Positions 1 through 12,545 of a DNA stretch of 64,000 nt are shown piece by piece. The first letter of the stretch is position 1. Each line of letters opens with the position of its first letter. Source of the stretch: Neckera pumila (Eukaryota; Streptophyta; Bryopsida; Hypnales; Neckeraceae); NCBI GenBank assembly GCA_963969595.1, contig OZ018411.1, positions 29,399,445 to 29,463,444 on the forward strand. Direction: 5' to 3'. Both the position numbers and the translations under genes were made by a program. Under the pieces are notes generated by a model. It saw nothing but the letters and a program-made list of their open reading frames with translations. It was not told the DNA's origin and did not search any database.

Positions 1-1115
1 TAGGAGGCAAATTTCTTATTATTAGAACTGCAGGTTGGGCAAGAGCCTAGAAATTTACTCATTCAGGATAATGTGTTGTTGTTTTGAACTTGTGAAGGTT
101 TCTAGAAAGAACTACAGTTAGATGAGTGCAACATAAAAACGCTCTTAGAGAATTTTTTGGTTGCGCATTCTGGAGACTTGGAAGGGGGAAGAGCAAGTGA
201 TGTGTTGATTGCAAGCACTATAAAGTAGGATTTGGGTTTGTGATACTGATGTTGGTGTAGAAATTAAGCTTTGGAATACTTATAGCGTTTTTCATTGAAT
301 AAATTTTTTGTTGAAGTTTTTTAAAAAAAATGACTATTGTAACCTTTTGAGAGTTTTTGAATGTACTAATTTTACAAACAATGCAAAAAATGACTGCTGT
401 ACCCCTTTCAAAATTTGCGTAAAAGTTTTGCAACCAAAGAGAAAATGACATGTGTACCCCTTTTATTATTCATGACAATTTCTCACTATTCCCTAAAAAG
501 AGGCAATAAGGCAATAATTGCCTCTAATAGTAGTCACAACCCTCACAATAAAACACGCAATTTGTAATTTTTGCACTTGGCCAAGTGCATTGATTGTACG
601 ACAAAATAAATGCATTTTTTCAATTTTGGGAAATGTGGTATACCATTTGTAGGAGAGGTTGTAGGCCATTTTCCTAGTAAATTGTGCAATGTAAATGTTC
701 TATTTCTACCTTGAATAGTACACTAATTTGCATGATGTGGTTGAAAATGCAATTCAAATTTACAAGAATTTATACTTTTAGGGCTCACAAGCTCAGTTAT
801 TAAATATACTAAGTACCCATTGACCTCCATGTTCTCCACATTACCTACAATTCAACACAACTTATTGCAAGCATGCTTCCTTGAATTGATTTGCCAAAAG
901 CTAAGTTTCATATGGGCCCTGCATTGCGACCAAGTTTCTATTTTAGAAATGCAACTTGCATCCTCCTCAAATTTGAATAATTTTAAGCAAAAAAATGCTC
1001 ACTTTAGATTTAGTACCAGGCCTGCTTGAAACCGTTGTATGTTTTTGAAATTCACTTTAAAGCTGAATCTATTCCACCTTTTTAAGTTTTCTATTTCATA
1101 AGCAATTTTTGTTAA
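1..1115. other. AT-rich intergenic DNA, no gene seen
   Basis: Only short open frames without codon structure or recognisable domains are present. No terminal repeats or tandem arrays were noticed. A TTAA at 1112-1115 marks the edge of the next repeat. Confidence 0.6.
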
Positions 1116-1811
1116 GTAACCTTGTATGGACAGCCTCAAGACTACAATTTTGAAGGCTATCACTCTATTAGCTGTCATTTTGCAACTAAATATGAATGAA
1201 AATTTTTTATTTATTTTTCAGAGATGAAGTCATGTGTCTACTACAAGTCATAAAATTTCAAATTTTTTGAGAAAAATTTCAAATTATTATGAATTTCTTA
1301 AGAAAAAAATGAATAAAACTCATATCCAATGTAGAATATACTCAAAAAAATCTGAAATTTTCACCATAAATGTATATTATAGTGTACAACATCATGGTAT
1401 AAACCAAAGTTATCGTGTCATTCTAAAATTAGATAATCAACAAACCATGGTTACAAGCCCAAAGTTCATATTAATATATAAAATATTGAGATTTAGGAAT
1501 TTCTCTAAATTTCCAAGTGGAATAGAAACTCAAATCCAAAAAACATCTTTTTATGGCTGAAATTCACATCTAACCCAAATAGAAGAAATTGTCAAAATAC
1601 ATCAGTATAAAAGTGATTAGTGGATTAAGCATCTTCTTCTTTAGAAAATTCAATAATATCATAATAAGGGAATTTGCAATATTATTCACTAAAAATGTAC
1701 GCAAATACCTTCACCAATAAAATTTGGATGAAATTTTTTTCTTAAACATCCTCAGTAAAAAGTGAAGTCATCGATCAGACACCCAGTGTCCGCTATGGCG
1801 CTACATGATTC
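1116..1811 (-). mobile_element. Relic of TTAA-flanked family B element
   Basis: The stretch is the reverse complement of the family B copy at 19390-20127. It shares GTGAAGTCATC followed by a GTGTCCG motif at the right end, the internal AGAGATGAAGTCAT segment, and the CAACATCATGGTATAAACC segment. The left end abuts TTAA at 1112-1115. The right TTAA has been lost. An open frame of about 108 codons at 1234-1560 reads through it, but the homologous stretch at 19737-19943 encodes a different, shorter frame with several changes, so I take it as non-coding. Confidence 0.55.
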
Positions 1812-2949
1812 AATTTTTTACTTGCCTTGTGAGACATTCTCCTGACATTAAAGCCCCTTTGTTTGTTTTGTGCAATGAATCACGGAGGTTATCGGGAGGT
1901 TAGTGAGGATACAAGTAGACAGGTGTCTTTTTATTTCTTTCTTTTCAAATCAAATGGGATTCCATTGAAAAACAACACCTGAAACAACACAGCCAGGCCC
2001 GAGGCCGATCAAAAGAAGTAAACATGTTGAATGGTCTATCAGCGGTACTTACAGAACCTCCTCTAACTACTTCTGTTTAGAAGCTCAAATTTCCAAAATT
2101 CTAAGAGCGACCTACCCTATTTTCAAGCCACCTATTAACAAAACATTCTGAGAACAATCCGAGTCACAAATCCCTAGCTCCACGACCTGAACCTACCATG
2201 AATTCTCGGGAGCTACATAGGGCTTCTACCGGCAGGAATTTTCAACATTCCTTGTCGAACTAGCCAGAGATTTTCAAATCACGAAACACAGCATCAGAAG
2301 AAGATCCCACCATTACTTCAAAAATTTTGAAAACAAAAGCCTCAAATATAGCACTCCACTTCGATCTCCTCTACAACGCCAAAACGCAAGCGTACAGATC
2401 TACTGCAGAACAACAAACTGAAGCACACAAGCCAATCAAATGTCCAAGCCACGCAATGAGCTCCAAAACAAGTCATCGCTTCTACAATCAAGTATCCCAA
2501 GCTCTTGCTCAACTACAAGTAGGCACCAAATTTTATACAACTATTGCTACAAGCATTATCCAAATGCGAGCTTGTGGCAAAATCCACGGGACTAGCCAGA
2601 GTGAAGGATAAAACTGAAATCAACACCGCCAAACACATGAGCCAAACAGAAGAGCCTACTAAGGCTAAGAACACCTAGAACAGTACTTCCATAATGCAAA
2701 ATCCACTCACAATATCCCAAATTGACACCCTAAGTCTTGCTGAAATGCTTGTTCTAATGCTACCAAAATCCCACCAAGTGTGAAGCAATGTAATGCAGGG
2801 AACCACACTCAGACTCACACTTCAGTGCACACACATTACTAACGTAAGGATTGATCCAAGATTCTCTCACTTTTAAGACACTCTCCAGCAACGAAAATGA
2901 AACAACACAAAAGTACTCCAAAAACAAGAACAACGTCGCACGTATGAGA
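1812..2949. other. Intergenic stretch of higher complexity, function unknown
   Basis: Base composition is less AT-rich than its surroundings and CA-rich. A 94-codon open frame at 2327-2611 (plus) starts in it, but it has no recognisable motif and no clear splice signals. It could be an untranslated or upstream part of a gene around 3.2 kb. Confidence 0.3.
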
Positions 2950-3480
2950 GCCGTGCCTCAATTTAACGTCCTTGTGTGCACAAACTTACAGGACGTTGAT
3001 TCGGAGGCGCCATAGCTCCAGAACTGTCGTCAAAGAGACGCAGCTGGGAAAGAGAAGAAAAGTTGAAGAGGGTGGGGTTTGAGGACTGATGACACGATGG
3101 GCGCCGCCATTGGAGGGCCAACCGCAACCCTAATTCTCAGTTGCTATTCTTAGCACCTGAACATGAACAAGAAGAGGTTGTGAACGCACAACCACATTAG
3201 ATGGAATTTCGAGAGACCTGCTATGCGCTGCGGAGGGTTCTGCAAGGAACGACGAAGTGGAGGAGGGCGGTTTTAGGTGACGGAGGAGCATTGGGAGAGG
3301 AAACCATCAGCCTGGTTCCCGAGCCCGCGGAGCTTCGCGGGGTCTCTCAGGTACGTCGTTCAACGATTCTCATCGGAGTTTGTTTTTTCCTTTCATCGAT
3401 CTGCTACTAGCTCTGTGTGGCTTGGGGGTGGAGACATGGAGAAGCTCCCCTGGTCCTTTTCATTTTTGTAATTGCTGTAC
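2950..3480 (+). promoter_or_regulatory. GC-rich, CpG-containing island, possible gene start
   Basis: This is one of the few stretches in the first 12 kb rich in G+C and CpG (for example GGAGGCGCCATAG and GGGCGCCGCCATTGG). It contains the candidate first exon at 3201-3350. Such islands around a start codon are typical of expressed plant genes, but no TATA box was assigned with confidence. Confidence 0.35.
3201..3350 (+). CDS. Candidate first coding exon, gene unknown
   Basis: An ATG at 3201 opens a 50-codon frame beginning MEFRETCYALRRVLQGTTKW that ends exactly at a strong donor, CAG|GTACGT, after 3350. The codons are GC-rich relative to the surrounding DNA. I could not find a second exon downstream: the next 3 kb is AT-rich with a foldback repeat. 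It may be the first exon of a gene with a long intron, a decayed gene, or chance. The protein is not recognised. Confidence 0.3.
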
Positions 3481-4179
3481 TCACAATTTTGGAGTAGGTT
3501 CAAAGTGAAATTATTATTTTAGTTATTTTCATTTGTAGGCGTTTTATTTGATTGGAAAATAAAAAATAAAAAAAGAGCCAATTGATTTGTGATTGTGGGA
3601 CACATTTAGAGTAAGAGTATGTGTATTATTTTTAAGCAATGAGAAGGTTGGTTACCGGTAGTTTGTTTTACCCCACTGTCAAAGGAGCAGAAACAACAGC
3701 TACTGCAATTTCTTTATATTGATTCTAAGTCATTTTTGAGTGAGATTATGATTGGCCTTCTTGGCCTCTTTCATAACTTCTGTTGTAGTGTTGTCACAGC
3801 TTATTTCAGCTCTCCACATGCAAGAGATTCTCAGTGAACTCTTTTTTGTAACATTTCAAACATGAGTATTGCTTGTAAAAGTAAATATGCTGAAACAATG
3901 TTGATGGAGTTGCAAGAATCAAGAAGTGAGGCAGAGTAGCATTCTTTTCACTATGTCAATGAAGAAGATGAAGTTTTTGTTAAAAATAACTTGATTTTCA
4001 TTCTTTAAGAACACGTTAAGTACAGTACCCTCCAAACAGTCTTGCAACCCCACTTTTGAAGCCCTTCGAATTTTTCCTTTTAAAATCGTTTTAAGAATGT
4101 TCTTTCAAAATTTTCTTATTAAATTCATTAGTTTTTGCAATCTTGATCAACACACCAAATTTCAATTTTGTAAAACAAA
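3481..4179. other. AT-rich DNA, nothing recognised
   Basis: No open frame of note, no terminal repeats and no array were seen. Confidence 0.6.
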
Positions 4180-4755
4180 AATTCCATTTTTGAAAAAATT
4201 GTTTTGTATGTGTTTTCATTGTATTACATAATAATTGATTGAAAAATATTGGTGAGAAATTTTTTTAATTTTATTGTGGAAACATTTAAGAAACATCAAT
4301 GTGCACATCTTACTTTGAGAAAAATACACATTACCTATGAAAAATTTTACACTACATAGAATTTAATGTCATGTCAAAAATTTGCCTTTCCAAATATTAT
4401 CAAATAGCTTTTTCTAAATTGTAATTATATTTTACTTATTGATACTTGTATTATGACTATTTCTGACCTTTGACCATGATGGTGCAATTGGTTTGCCAAA
4501 ATATAATTATAATTTAAACCAATGTGTTGTACAAATTTTGATTAGTGATCCTTTGACATTGAATTCTCTGTAGAGTAAAATTTTTCATAGGTAATGTGTA
4601 TTTTTCCTCAAAGTTAAAATTGCACATTGATGTTTATTAAATTTTTCCACAAAAAAATTTAAAAAATTCACAACCGAAATTTTTCAATCAATTATTATGT
4701 AACACAATGAAAGCATACACAAAATAATTGATCAAAAATGGAATTTTTATTTTTG
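4180..4755. mobile_element. Foldback element with arms of about 200 bp
   Basis: Arms at about 4180-4375 and 4553-4755 are inverted copies. They share ACATAATAATTGATTGAAAA, the CATCAATGTGCA segment and ACACATTACCTATGAAAAAT. The loop is about 180 bp. A target duplication could not be assigned. It looks like an old foldback transposon with no coding capacity. Confidence 0.7.
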
Positions 4756-5489
4756 GAATCTACAAGACATATTTGTTTTCTTCAATTTTTTATGAAGTAC
4801 CAAAGTGGCGATGTTAAATGTTGTAGTGGTGCTCAAATATTCATCTACATATTCAATAAAGAATATCACATTAGCACATATCACATTAGCATATATCACA
4901 TATCCATTATTCTATTTCCATCCACAATCTGGTGATTTCATTCAATTTTTTTTTTTAATTTGAAGTTTTTTGGCAATTTGCCTCCATTTCCATATTATTT
5001 GAGTTCCAAAACTGTGGTGCAAGGCCCATTACTTCGGTACAAATGGCTGCCATGTCACCTAAAAGTCCCATTGCTACAAGGTACAATTATTAGAATTTTT
5101 AGTTCAAGTTTGTGGTGTTTTTTGTTGGGGTCTGTTGAATTCATTTTTTATCTTCTTTTGGTATAACTTTTACTCCTAGGCACCCACTAAAATAAAAATC
5201 ATATTTCAAAGAAGCCAATGTATTTTTCTATCTTCATAGAATGTTTCAAAAAGTGTCACCAAAAATAAAGCTCATAGTTCCTTAACCTTGGAATTTTGCA
5301 AGTGCCATCCCATTGTGTTTGGATGACAATCCAATCAATAGGAAAGAGTTTGAAAGCATTTTTCTACCCATTTTTTTTCTTATTGACCTTTCTTGTTGGA
5401 TTATGAAGATTATTCAATTGAATTTGTCATCTTGCTAGTATTTGTGTTTACATAAATGAAAAATTAGTTAGAAAAAACGGATCATAAAT
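4756..5489. other. AT-rich DNA with a short degenerate tandem
   Basis: About 4862-4906 repeats an ATATCACATTAGCA motif two to three times. Nothing else is recognised; the open frames here lack coding character. Confidence 0.5.
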
Positions 5490-6033
5490 AGGCTATTTTA
5501 GTTTATTTTGGAAAGTTCTTGCTCCATGCTCTAAGTCTGAAATTTCTCCACAAAAATGATATTTCTTGAGTTTGAGCCCAACTAACAAAACAAAGTTCAT
5601 CTACTCTAGTTTCTACTCCAGTTTGAATTTTGAAAAATTCCTAATATTCAATATTTTATTGCAATTTGAATTTTGTTTGTACTTTCAATGCTATTGAATT
5701 CTAATTATAGAATGACATAGAAATTGGATTTACATTGTGATGTTTTTAATTGTAATATACACACATGGTGAAATTTTGAGATTTTTTGAAATAATTTTCT
5801 ATTTGATTTTATTTTTCTTCTCATTTTCTTCAAAAATTCTCAAAAAAGTCAATTTTCCACCAAAAAATCTAAAAGTTTTCTGAAGTAAAAAAGACATGTA
5901 ATTTCATTTCTAAAAAATAAATATAAAAATCTACTTACATATCCAATTGCAAAATGGCAACAAATTGAGTGATGGACAATGAAGCTTGAAATCAGTGGTC
6001 ATAGGTCCGTTCTTTAAGGGTTGATGGGATGAT
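5490..6033 (+). mobile_element. Relic of family B element
   Basis: It matches the 3' part of the family B copy at 19390-20127 in the same orientation. Shared segments include TGCAAAATGGCA, GAAGCTTGAAA and CAGTGGTC, then a GTCCGTTCTTTAAGGG end. The flanking TTAA has decayed to TTGA. The 5' end is missing or too diverged to place exactly. Confidence 0.5.
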
Positions 6034-6689
6034 ATCACATTTTAGAGTTGAACATTGATGGTGAAGTTTTTTTTGTTTTGTACCTTGTTTTCATTAGAAT
6101 GTAACGAATTTTTATAATCCCTAATTATACGGAATGTACTTATTGATGTTTGAGAAGTATGGTAACTTAGACTTTGTTTGTATTGGAAGTTTCAAGTCTC
6201 TATTGGAAGCTTTGTTTCACGTCATCCCATCAAATTTTGCTGAAGTTATAATTCTTATTTTTAATCAATACCAAACTGGACAGATGCAACTATAAATACT
6301 CTATAAAGTAATGGTTGATTTGATTGGCTGTGTAGATTATTGCATATTAGAAAACAACATTTGAAGAAATCAATTCCAATTTTTGATATGAAGTCCATAT
6401 TTGAACTTGCTTTTGAAATTTTATCAATGAAATAGATGAATGTAGAAAATTGTCACCAATGCTGGAATTTATAATTTTTAGTTTTTAATAAAAATCAATA
6501 GCAATTCATGTTGATCTTTCATTCAATACTAGTGTGGCCCTGTGCCGTTGGCCCAATTTTCATCCACTTCTAGTTCCACTCCCAGTTCCACTCCCGATTC
6601 CACTCCCAGTAGCAAGAACGCCACCAAAATCAAAGTAAAAGTAATTTTCTAATTTTTTAATCAATAAATACTTTGAAATTCAATAACTT
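6034..6689. other. AT-rich DNA with a 12-bp tandem
   Basis: At about 6566-6607 a GTTCCACTCCCA-type unit is repeated three times. The rest shows no gene. Confidence 0.5.
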
Positions 6690-6855
6690 TTGCACCACCG
6701 CTCCAAACGCCACAAAACCAAGCCCGTGCACCCCTCCTCGCCGAGCCCTTTCCGATGGTACCAAGCACGCGGCCGGGGGATGCACGGTCTGGGAGATATC
6801 AACGTAACAAACAAAACAAACAAACAAAACAAACAAACAGCCAAATTTAAGGTAT
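6690..6855 (-). repeat. Fragment of dispersed repeat (family G)
   Basis: The reverse complement matches 30460-30610. Shared motifs are TTGGTACCAT followed by GGAAAG, and GAGGAGGG followed by TGCAC, with a CAAACAAAA-type simple stretch at the same edge in both. The full element is not in the window. In both places it lies next to a family A end. Confidence 0.5.
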
Positions 6856-6935
6856 AGATTATTGTATTTGGGGGTCAAATTTGTTAGGTCCCATATAAGA
6901 TCATTTCTTTTTTTGGTTGAATTTTCATTTGTTAA

Positions 6936-7844
6936 CCCCTAAAGGACACCAAGGTGATTTTCCTATCAAAAACCACTCAAAATTGTCATTTCTATTGCAA
7001 AGAGAAAAGAACTTTAAAAAATATTTTTTTTGCATGTCCAACCATAAGATCTTATACTTGACTAGTATATGAATACGTGGAAGAAATTTTAGAAACTTTA
7101 ACCATGTAGATTGTAAGATATATGCATTTAAAGTGAAAAAAACAAGTTTTTGTGCACCTTGCTTGATTAGATTTTTTGGCTTTGAATCTTTTTAGTTCAA
7201 ATTTTCTACTTATTTATGTTAAGTAGTTGAGTTGAGAATCTATAAAAAAAATCGGAAAAAAGCACTTAATTATCACTCATTAAAAAATTGTTAATTAAAA
7301 GTGGATTCAAGATTGAGCAAAAAACTAAATTGTTAATAGCTTTTAGATGGAATTGAATCACAATAATCCCAACATTGAGATTGTTCTAGTAAGAAAATCT
7401 AACCTTTTCTAATCAATTTTTTTTTAAATTCTGAAAATGGCATTCAAAAATGAATTCTACAAGTTATTTTTCAAAAAGATGCTTAGATTGCTAGAAAAAC
7501 TTAGATTGTCCATAACTTTCTCACTATTAGTCCAAATTGAATGAAACCAAGCTTCACATGTAGACAAAAATATAATCTTTGAGAGAAAAATTTGAAAAAT
7601 AATTATTTTGACTTTCTGTGATTTTTTTGTGCTGCCCATCAAACTCCATTTTGGCTTAAATTGTGCCATAACTTTTGCTCTTGGGTATCAATTAAAATAA
7701 AAAATTATATATTCACAAAGCTCTTGCAAAAACACACAGCTTCAAAAAATCCCAAAAAACATCACTAACAATTGAGACAGTATAAACCTCCCTGGACCCA
7801 AATTGTCCCGCGAGGGGACAAACTATCCTTTAGGAGTTTAGGTG
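6936..7844 (-). mobile_element. Family A TTAA-flanked element (piggyBac-like, non-autonomous)
   Basis: TTAA at 6932-6935 and 7845-7848 flank a 909-bp element beginning CCCCTAAAGGACACC. The inner right end carries TGTCCCGCGAGGGGACA, the short palindrome seen at this end in other copies. Its terminal bases have drifted (TTTAGGAGTTTAGGTG instead of TTTAGGGG). The internal sequence is collinear with copies at 17348-18241 and 21419-22341. No transposase frame is present, so mobility would need an enzyme supplied elsewhere. Confidence 0.8.
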
Positions 7845-7848
7845 TTAA

Positions 7849-9436
7849 ATTAATTTTGAATTTGTGAAATTTTGTTTTACATTGTCCAAAATATTTTGAG
7901 ACCTTGAAGTTAGTACAAGTAATAGTAGTGACGGTACTGACAATGGTGGCTTTTTTCTCTTTCTCCTCAGTTATTTGTACATGCTCAAATTAGAATTCAA
8001 GATCGAAGTTTGCTTTACAAAATCCATGGTGATTGCTTTACAAAATTAGTTTTTCAAAATTAGTTCATGCCATTCCATTTTGTAAAGCAATCTTATAATA
8101 TTTCTAATTGAACTAATTTGTAAACTAGTCAATTCATTTTCTAAACAAATTTCATGAACTAATTATTTTTAATAAGTTTCATTAATATTTTCTACACTAT
8201 TCAGTTATGCCACCTTATAATTTTTGAAATTTAATTGAATGCCATATTTAATTATGTTTTGAATTATTTTTTAACAAATTTGACCCGCGTACAGGATAAT
8301 GACCCTTTTTAAAAATATGTTCAAGATGAAAATTATTTTCTTATTGCTCAAATTTATTTCCAAGTGAATATAATCCATTTTACTATGCATGGAATAAAAT
8401 GCATAAGATATGGGACAATTTTGTTTATTTGCTACAAATATTAGAAGGTGGATGTAATTCACTATGTTTAGGAAGAAGTGAAGAAGATGGTGGATGGAGA
8501 GCCATTGTCTTTCAGTTCCTTCCATTGGTTTTGGTGTACGAAGTGGATTCGTGGAGGTGAACAATGTACCAGTTTATAGAAGAATAACGGAGAAGAAAGT
8601 TAGGATCCCAGAACTAGCAAAACCTCATTTACTAAAGTATATTACAATGTAGGTAGAGCCAGAATTGGACAATGATCAATTGTGCATTGACCTAGGGGCA
8701 TACTGAAGTAGAGTATTATATGTATGAGGACTTAGAATAGTGGTATATTTAGTATAAAACCATTGCGTTAGTAGGCTTCAGCTTGGCCTAGTAGGATATA
8801 TGAAGTTTTAAAGCAATTTGTACTTGCAAAGAGAAATTGTAAAATTGGTCTACAATGTTCAGTGTTGTACTGAAATGCATTAGCAAAGTTGTGAATTTGA
8901 AAGAAATATTTTATATTTTACTCTACAAATGGAAAATAAATTGGCACAAATGCAACTTTTGTACATGTAAGAATTGATGTTTTGTTTTACGATTTTATAT
9001 CGTACAAAGAAAAAAAAAAGTGGGCAAACTGCTCGCCCCCTTATTGGTGATGAGGTAAATTTTCCTTGTACAGTGAATAAGTGCAATTTTATATGGCCAA
9101 GTGCAAAAATGATGAATTGCATGTTAATAGAAGGAGGAAAGCATTAAAATATCAATAAAAGTGTTTGCTTGTTATTTAATTATGAAACAATTTAAGTCTG
9201 AATAGTTGAATCAAATAGATCTAAAATATCGATTTTATAATAAGTTGAATAGCCTTTATTTCCAATATGTAAATTTTTCATTTATTAAAATCCAATTCAA
9301 CGATATGGATTTGGACACAATTTATTTACTTAATTGTTGTATGAATTCCAAAAGCTTATCCAATTTGACCTTTCTTTGTAGTAGAAGTGTTAAAAAAATT
9401 ACCTTTACAATTTCTAAAGTCATTGTAAAGTTCAAA
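7849..9436. other. AT-rich DNA with one perfect short inverted repeat
   Basis: GATTGCTTTACAAAAT at 8031-8046 is repeated in inverted orientation at 8077-8092 with a 30-bp loop. The rest, including frames at 8271-8564 and 8880-9122 on the minus strand, has no coding evidence. Confidence 0.5.
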
Positions 9437-9600
9437 TCACATTAGAAAAGAGTTAAGGCCTAAAGAAGCCTGCAAGTTATCTTGAGTTCCCACACTGTGG
9501 GAATGTGTCACATCAGCAATATGATGTGGTCGAGACTGTGCCACATCAACTTTTTCTAGAAAAAAATATATAATTTGATTTTCACTTTTTTATTATATAT
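9437..9600 (+). mobile_element. Partial MITE of the CATTAGA family
   Basis: It begins CATTAGAAAAGAG and carries the core shared with 28205-28496 and 29120-29408: a GATGTGGTCGAGACTGTGCC segment inside a small hairpin, and a preceding TTCCCACACTGTGGGAA. The right terminus was not found, so the copy is truncated or eroded. Confidence 0.5.
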
Positions 9601-11219
9601 ACATTATTTTGTATTTTGAAAAAAAAAAATCTGATAGTATTATTGCTAGTTCAATACAAGGGAACAAGCAAAAGAAACAAGCCTGAAATTGCACTCCCTT
9701 GCCTTCAAATCTCCTCTACTGATGCACTTTTTAAATAGTTTTTTGTAATATTAAATTTCCATTTCCAAGGACAACAAGCGTTTTTAGACTGAAATGATTT
9801 ATAATACTTTTATGACATTAAAAATGAATCATATGTAACAAAATCTTTGCACATAATGTCTTTATTATTTTTTACAAATCCAAATAGATAAAAACCACAT
9901 ATACAATGTGTTCTTTATATTTGCCAATGTATCTTCTTGAGTCATTACAGAAAATTTGGGCCCTGTAGAGGGCCATTTCAATTTTAGCGGATGTGCAAAT
10001 ACAAGAAATTATAATTTTTTACTTTTTAAAATAATAATAATAATAATTTAATCAAAAATCCAACATAGCACACTAGCTGACTTTCACTGGAAAGATTCCT
10101 GGAGTAACAATTTGGGCTAATATCTCCTACAATTGCACATTTTTATGCAAGAAAGCAACACTTCCGTGGCTTGGAAATTTTCTCTAATACGTTATAAACA
10201 TTTCAAATCTTTCTATTGTAGGTTATTTGTAAATAACTTTAAATTAAAACAAAGAACCGTAGTAATTTTGACATCCCTTCATAGCATTATGAAGAAGACA
10301 CCTAAAGAAATATATAACTAATCAGTACAAAACCAAATCACCTTTACTTCATAACTTTTTAAAACATGGATTGAATAATTGCAACTGAACATTTTTTTAG
10401 GAATGCCCAATTCTATGCCTTTAGAATTGATCCTTTGGTAATGCTTGTTCCTATTTCAATTGAACATCAAACACCACCTAATTACTGAAAGTAAATACAA
10501 ATTTCTCATTTTTGCTTATAAAACTATATATATACTTGGTTATCAATTGTCTTTTTTCAATGCCATTTTCCAATACCATTTTTCAATGCCACCACTCAAA
10601 AACAAAAACATCCCATATTATATAGCACATGATTCATTAAATTTGTCAAAATTTCATTTTACATTTATTAGCAAGAAATACTTAAATAGCCAAATATTTG
10701 ATTGTAAAAACATCATTATTTTTTCCTAATTATAGTGATTCTTTTACATTTCAATAATGATATACTTTATATTTATAATTCATAAAATTTAGGCAACAGA
10801 AATTTCAGTTTATTATCTATATGCCAATATAAAGATAATCAGTTTTACAATTGCATAAATAAATAAATAAAATTGAAGGAGCAAAATTTTGAGTCCAATA
10901 AGTACTGCTCAATTGAATGATTGCACGGTCATTGGGGATGAATTCATCTCCAAAGTGAATTTTGCCTTTGATTTTAAGATTTCTACATTTATTTGCTACG
11001 AATGCATGAAATATATGATAGTTTTTTTAAATTACACTGGACCTCTCAATGGAATGCTTAACGTGGAGTAAAAATAAATAAAAAATAAATCCTTTTTAGT
11101 ACATATTTTCAAGAATGCTTGATCTATTTTCTTCAAAGAAATATTTGAATGCACTCGACTATTGATAAACCTAAACTATTACACAAATTACCTTTGTATG
11201 TATATTTTATAAATTAGGA
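9601..11219. other. AT-rich DNA, nothing recognised
   Basis: Long A and T runs and short open frames only. No terminal repeats or gene-like exons were seen. Confidence 0.6.
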
Positions 11220-11570
11220 GTGCTACTTCTAACTTTCATTAAGAAAAGAATACAAAATATTTAGTATTGTGTTCCACATGATTAGGGTCTCTAATAGGAC
11301 AAACTAATGATGTAATATCATCCTCCCCTTCCTGAAAAAATAAGGCTGTTGATATAAAATAAAATAAAATCCCCACCCCCACCCCTCGGCAATGCCATTG
11401 ATCTAAAAAACAACTTTGGATATGTATATGGTACGAATACAAATACAAATATAGATGTAAATATGATATGGATACAAGATATGGATAGGGGATATATCCC
11501 ATATCAAATGCCACCCCCACCTCCACTTGAAAACTACAAAGGAGTGGGATGGGGGAGGTATACAAAAAAA
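11220..11570 (-). repeat. Degenerate GATATGGATAC repeat copy
   Basis: About 11415-11510 consists of loosely repeated ATATGGATAC/ATACAAATAC units ending in GATATATCCCATATCAAATG. An inverted counterpart lies at 47748-47910, also bordered by a GTGGG-rich segment on one side and AACAACTTTGGATA or its complement on the other. The two are copies of one dispersed repeat of unknown class. Confidence 0.5.
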
Positions 11571-11649
11571 CTCAATTCAATTTAATTTAAATTGTTTTTT
11601 GAGCTTACCACCGGGATGAAATGCGTTTGATTTAATTTTATTATTTTTA

Positions 11650-11699
11650 AGCTCATTGTCATTGTGATAGTTTGTCACAATGACAATGACAATGAGCTC
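11650..11699. repeat. Hairpin of TGACAA units
   Basis: GCTCATTGTCATTGTGA is followed, after a short loop, by its complement with one extra 6-bp unit (ATTGTC/GACAAT). A perfect stem of about 17 bp is possible. Confidence 0.7.
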
Positions 11700-12044
11700 A
11701 AAAGGGGCAATAACTACCTTTCCCATATTTTAAATGTAATGTAAGCCTTGCAAGATGAAATTTTAGCTGATCATTGACAAATTCATATCCAATGTACACC
11801 AAAAATGAAATTAGTAGTTTCTTCAGCCACTTGTTTCAATATTACTTTGACAAAGACTTAAAGCTGACTACACAGATCTTCCCTTCGATTTTATGGAAAA
11901 TGAAAAAAGTTGTGAAACATATATTTTATAGCACATAACCACCTAACACCTCCTAACATGTCCAGTCACCCAGTTGCGTCAGACATAACTCGTAGATGAG
12001 CATCAAATCTTTCGAGTAACCACAATATTTGCTTAGACAGTTTC

Positions 12045-12545
12045 TACTGTGTAATAGCCACACAACTTGAAAGTGACAAAACAATAAGGAAAACGTATAT
12101 AAGAAATACAACTACTACATGTAAATATATAATATGTGTAAAACAGATCCACATACAAAAGGAATCTCAAATGTTACACACTCAGCTCTAATCCAAAGAC
12201 TCAACCAATGAGACACCTATAGAGTAACGTCTGTACAAGGCTTCCAAAACGACGCCTCCAACCGTGAGTCCTCATAAGGAGTTTTAAAATCGACGGACAC
12301 TCTAGGCCGACAGTTTCCCTAGATAATGACCTTCATATTACAACTATGTGAAATATAACTGAGATATAACGGTACTGTTGTTTCAAGGAGTGAAAACAGG
12401 GAAGGTCATGCTGCTTGTGATCAATCCATGCTTGCCACTTCGAAGCCAAGGCTTCCATGCCAGAGGGAGAAACCATGTCCTGTTCCAGAGAAGGACCCCG
12501 CTTAGCTTGAACTTGGTCATAAGTAAACGTTCTGAACTGAATCTC
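12045..12545 (-). other. Probable 3' region of the 12.5 kb gene, shared with 36 kb
   Basis: On the minus strand this follows the stop codon of the 12546-12917 gene. It is collinear with 35940-36465 on the plus strand: shared blocks include GGCAAGCATGGATTGATCAC, AAGCAGCATGAC, CTCCTTGAAACAACAG, CCTTATGAGGA and CAACATTTGAGATTCC. The first 70 codons after the stop stay open in the gene's frame (to a TGA at 12333-12335), so part of it may once have been coding. Conservation between the copies suggests a transcribed 3' UTR duplicated with the gene tail. Confidence 0.6.

Noticed and set aside
1234..1560. A 108-codon open frame with similarity to a minus-strand frame at 19737-19943
   Set aside because: The similarity is that of family B repeat DNA; the frame differs between copies and is rich in Lys, Ile and Phe from AT-rich DNA.
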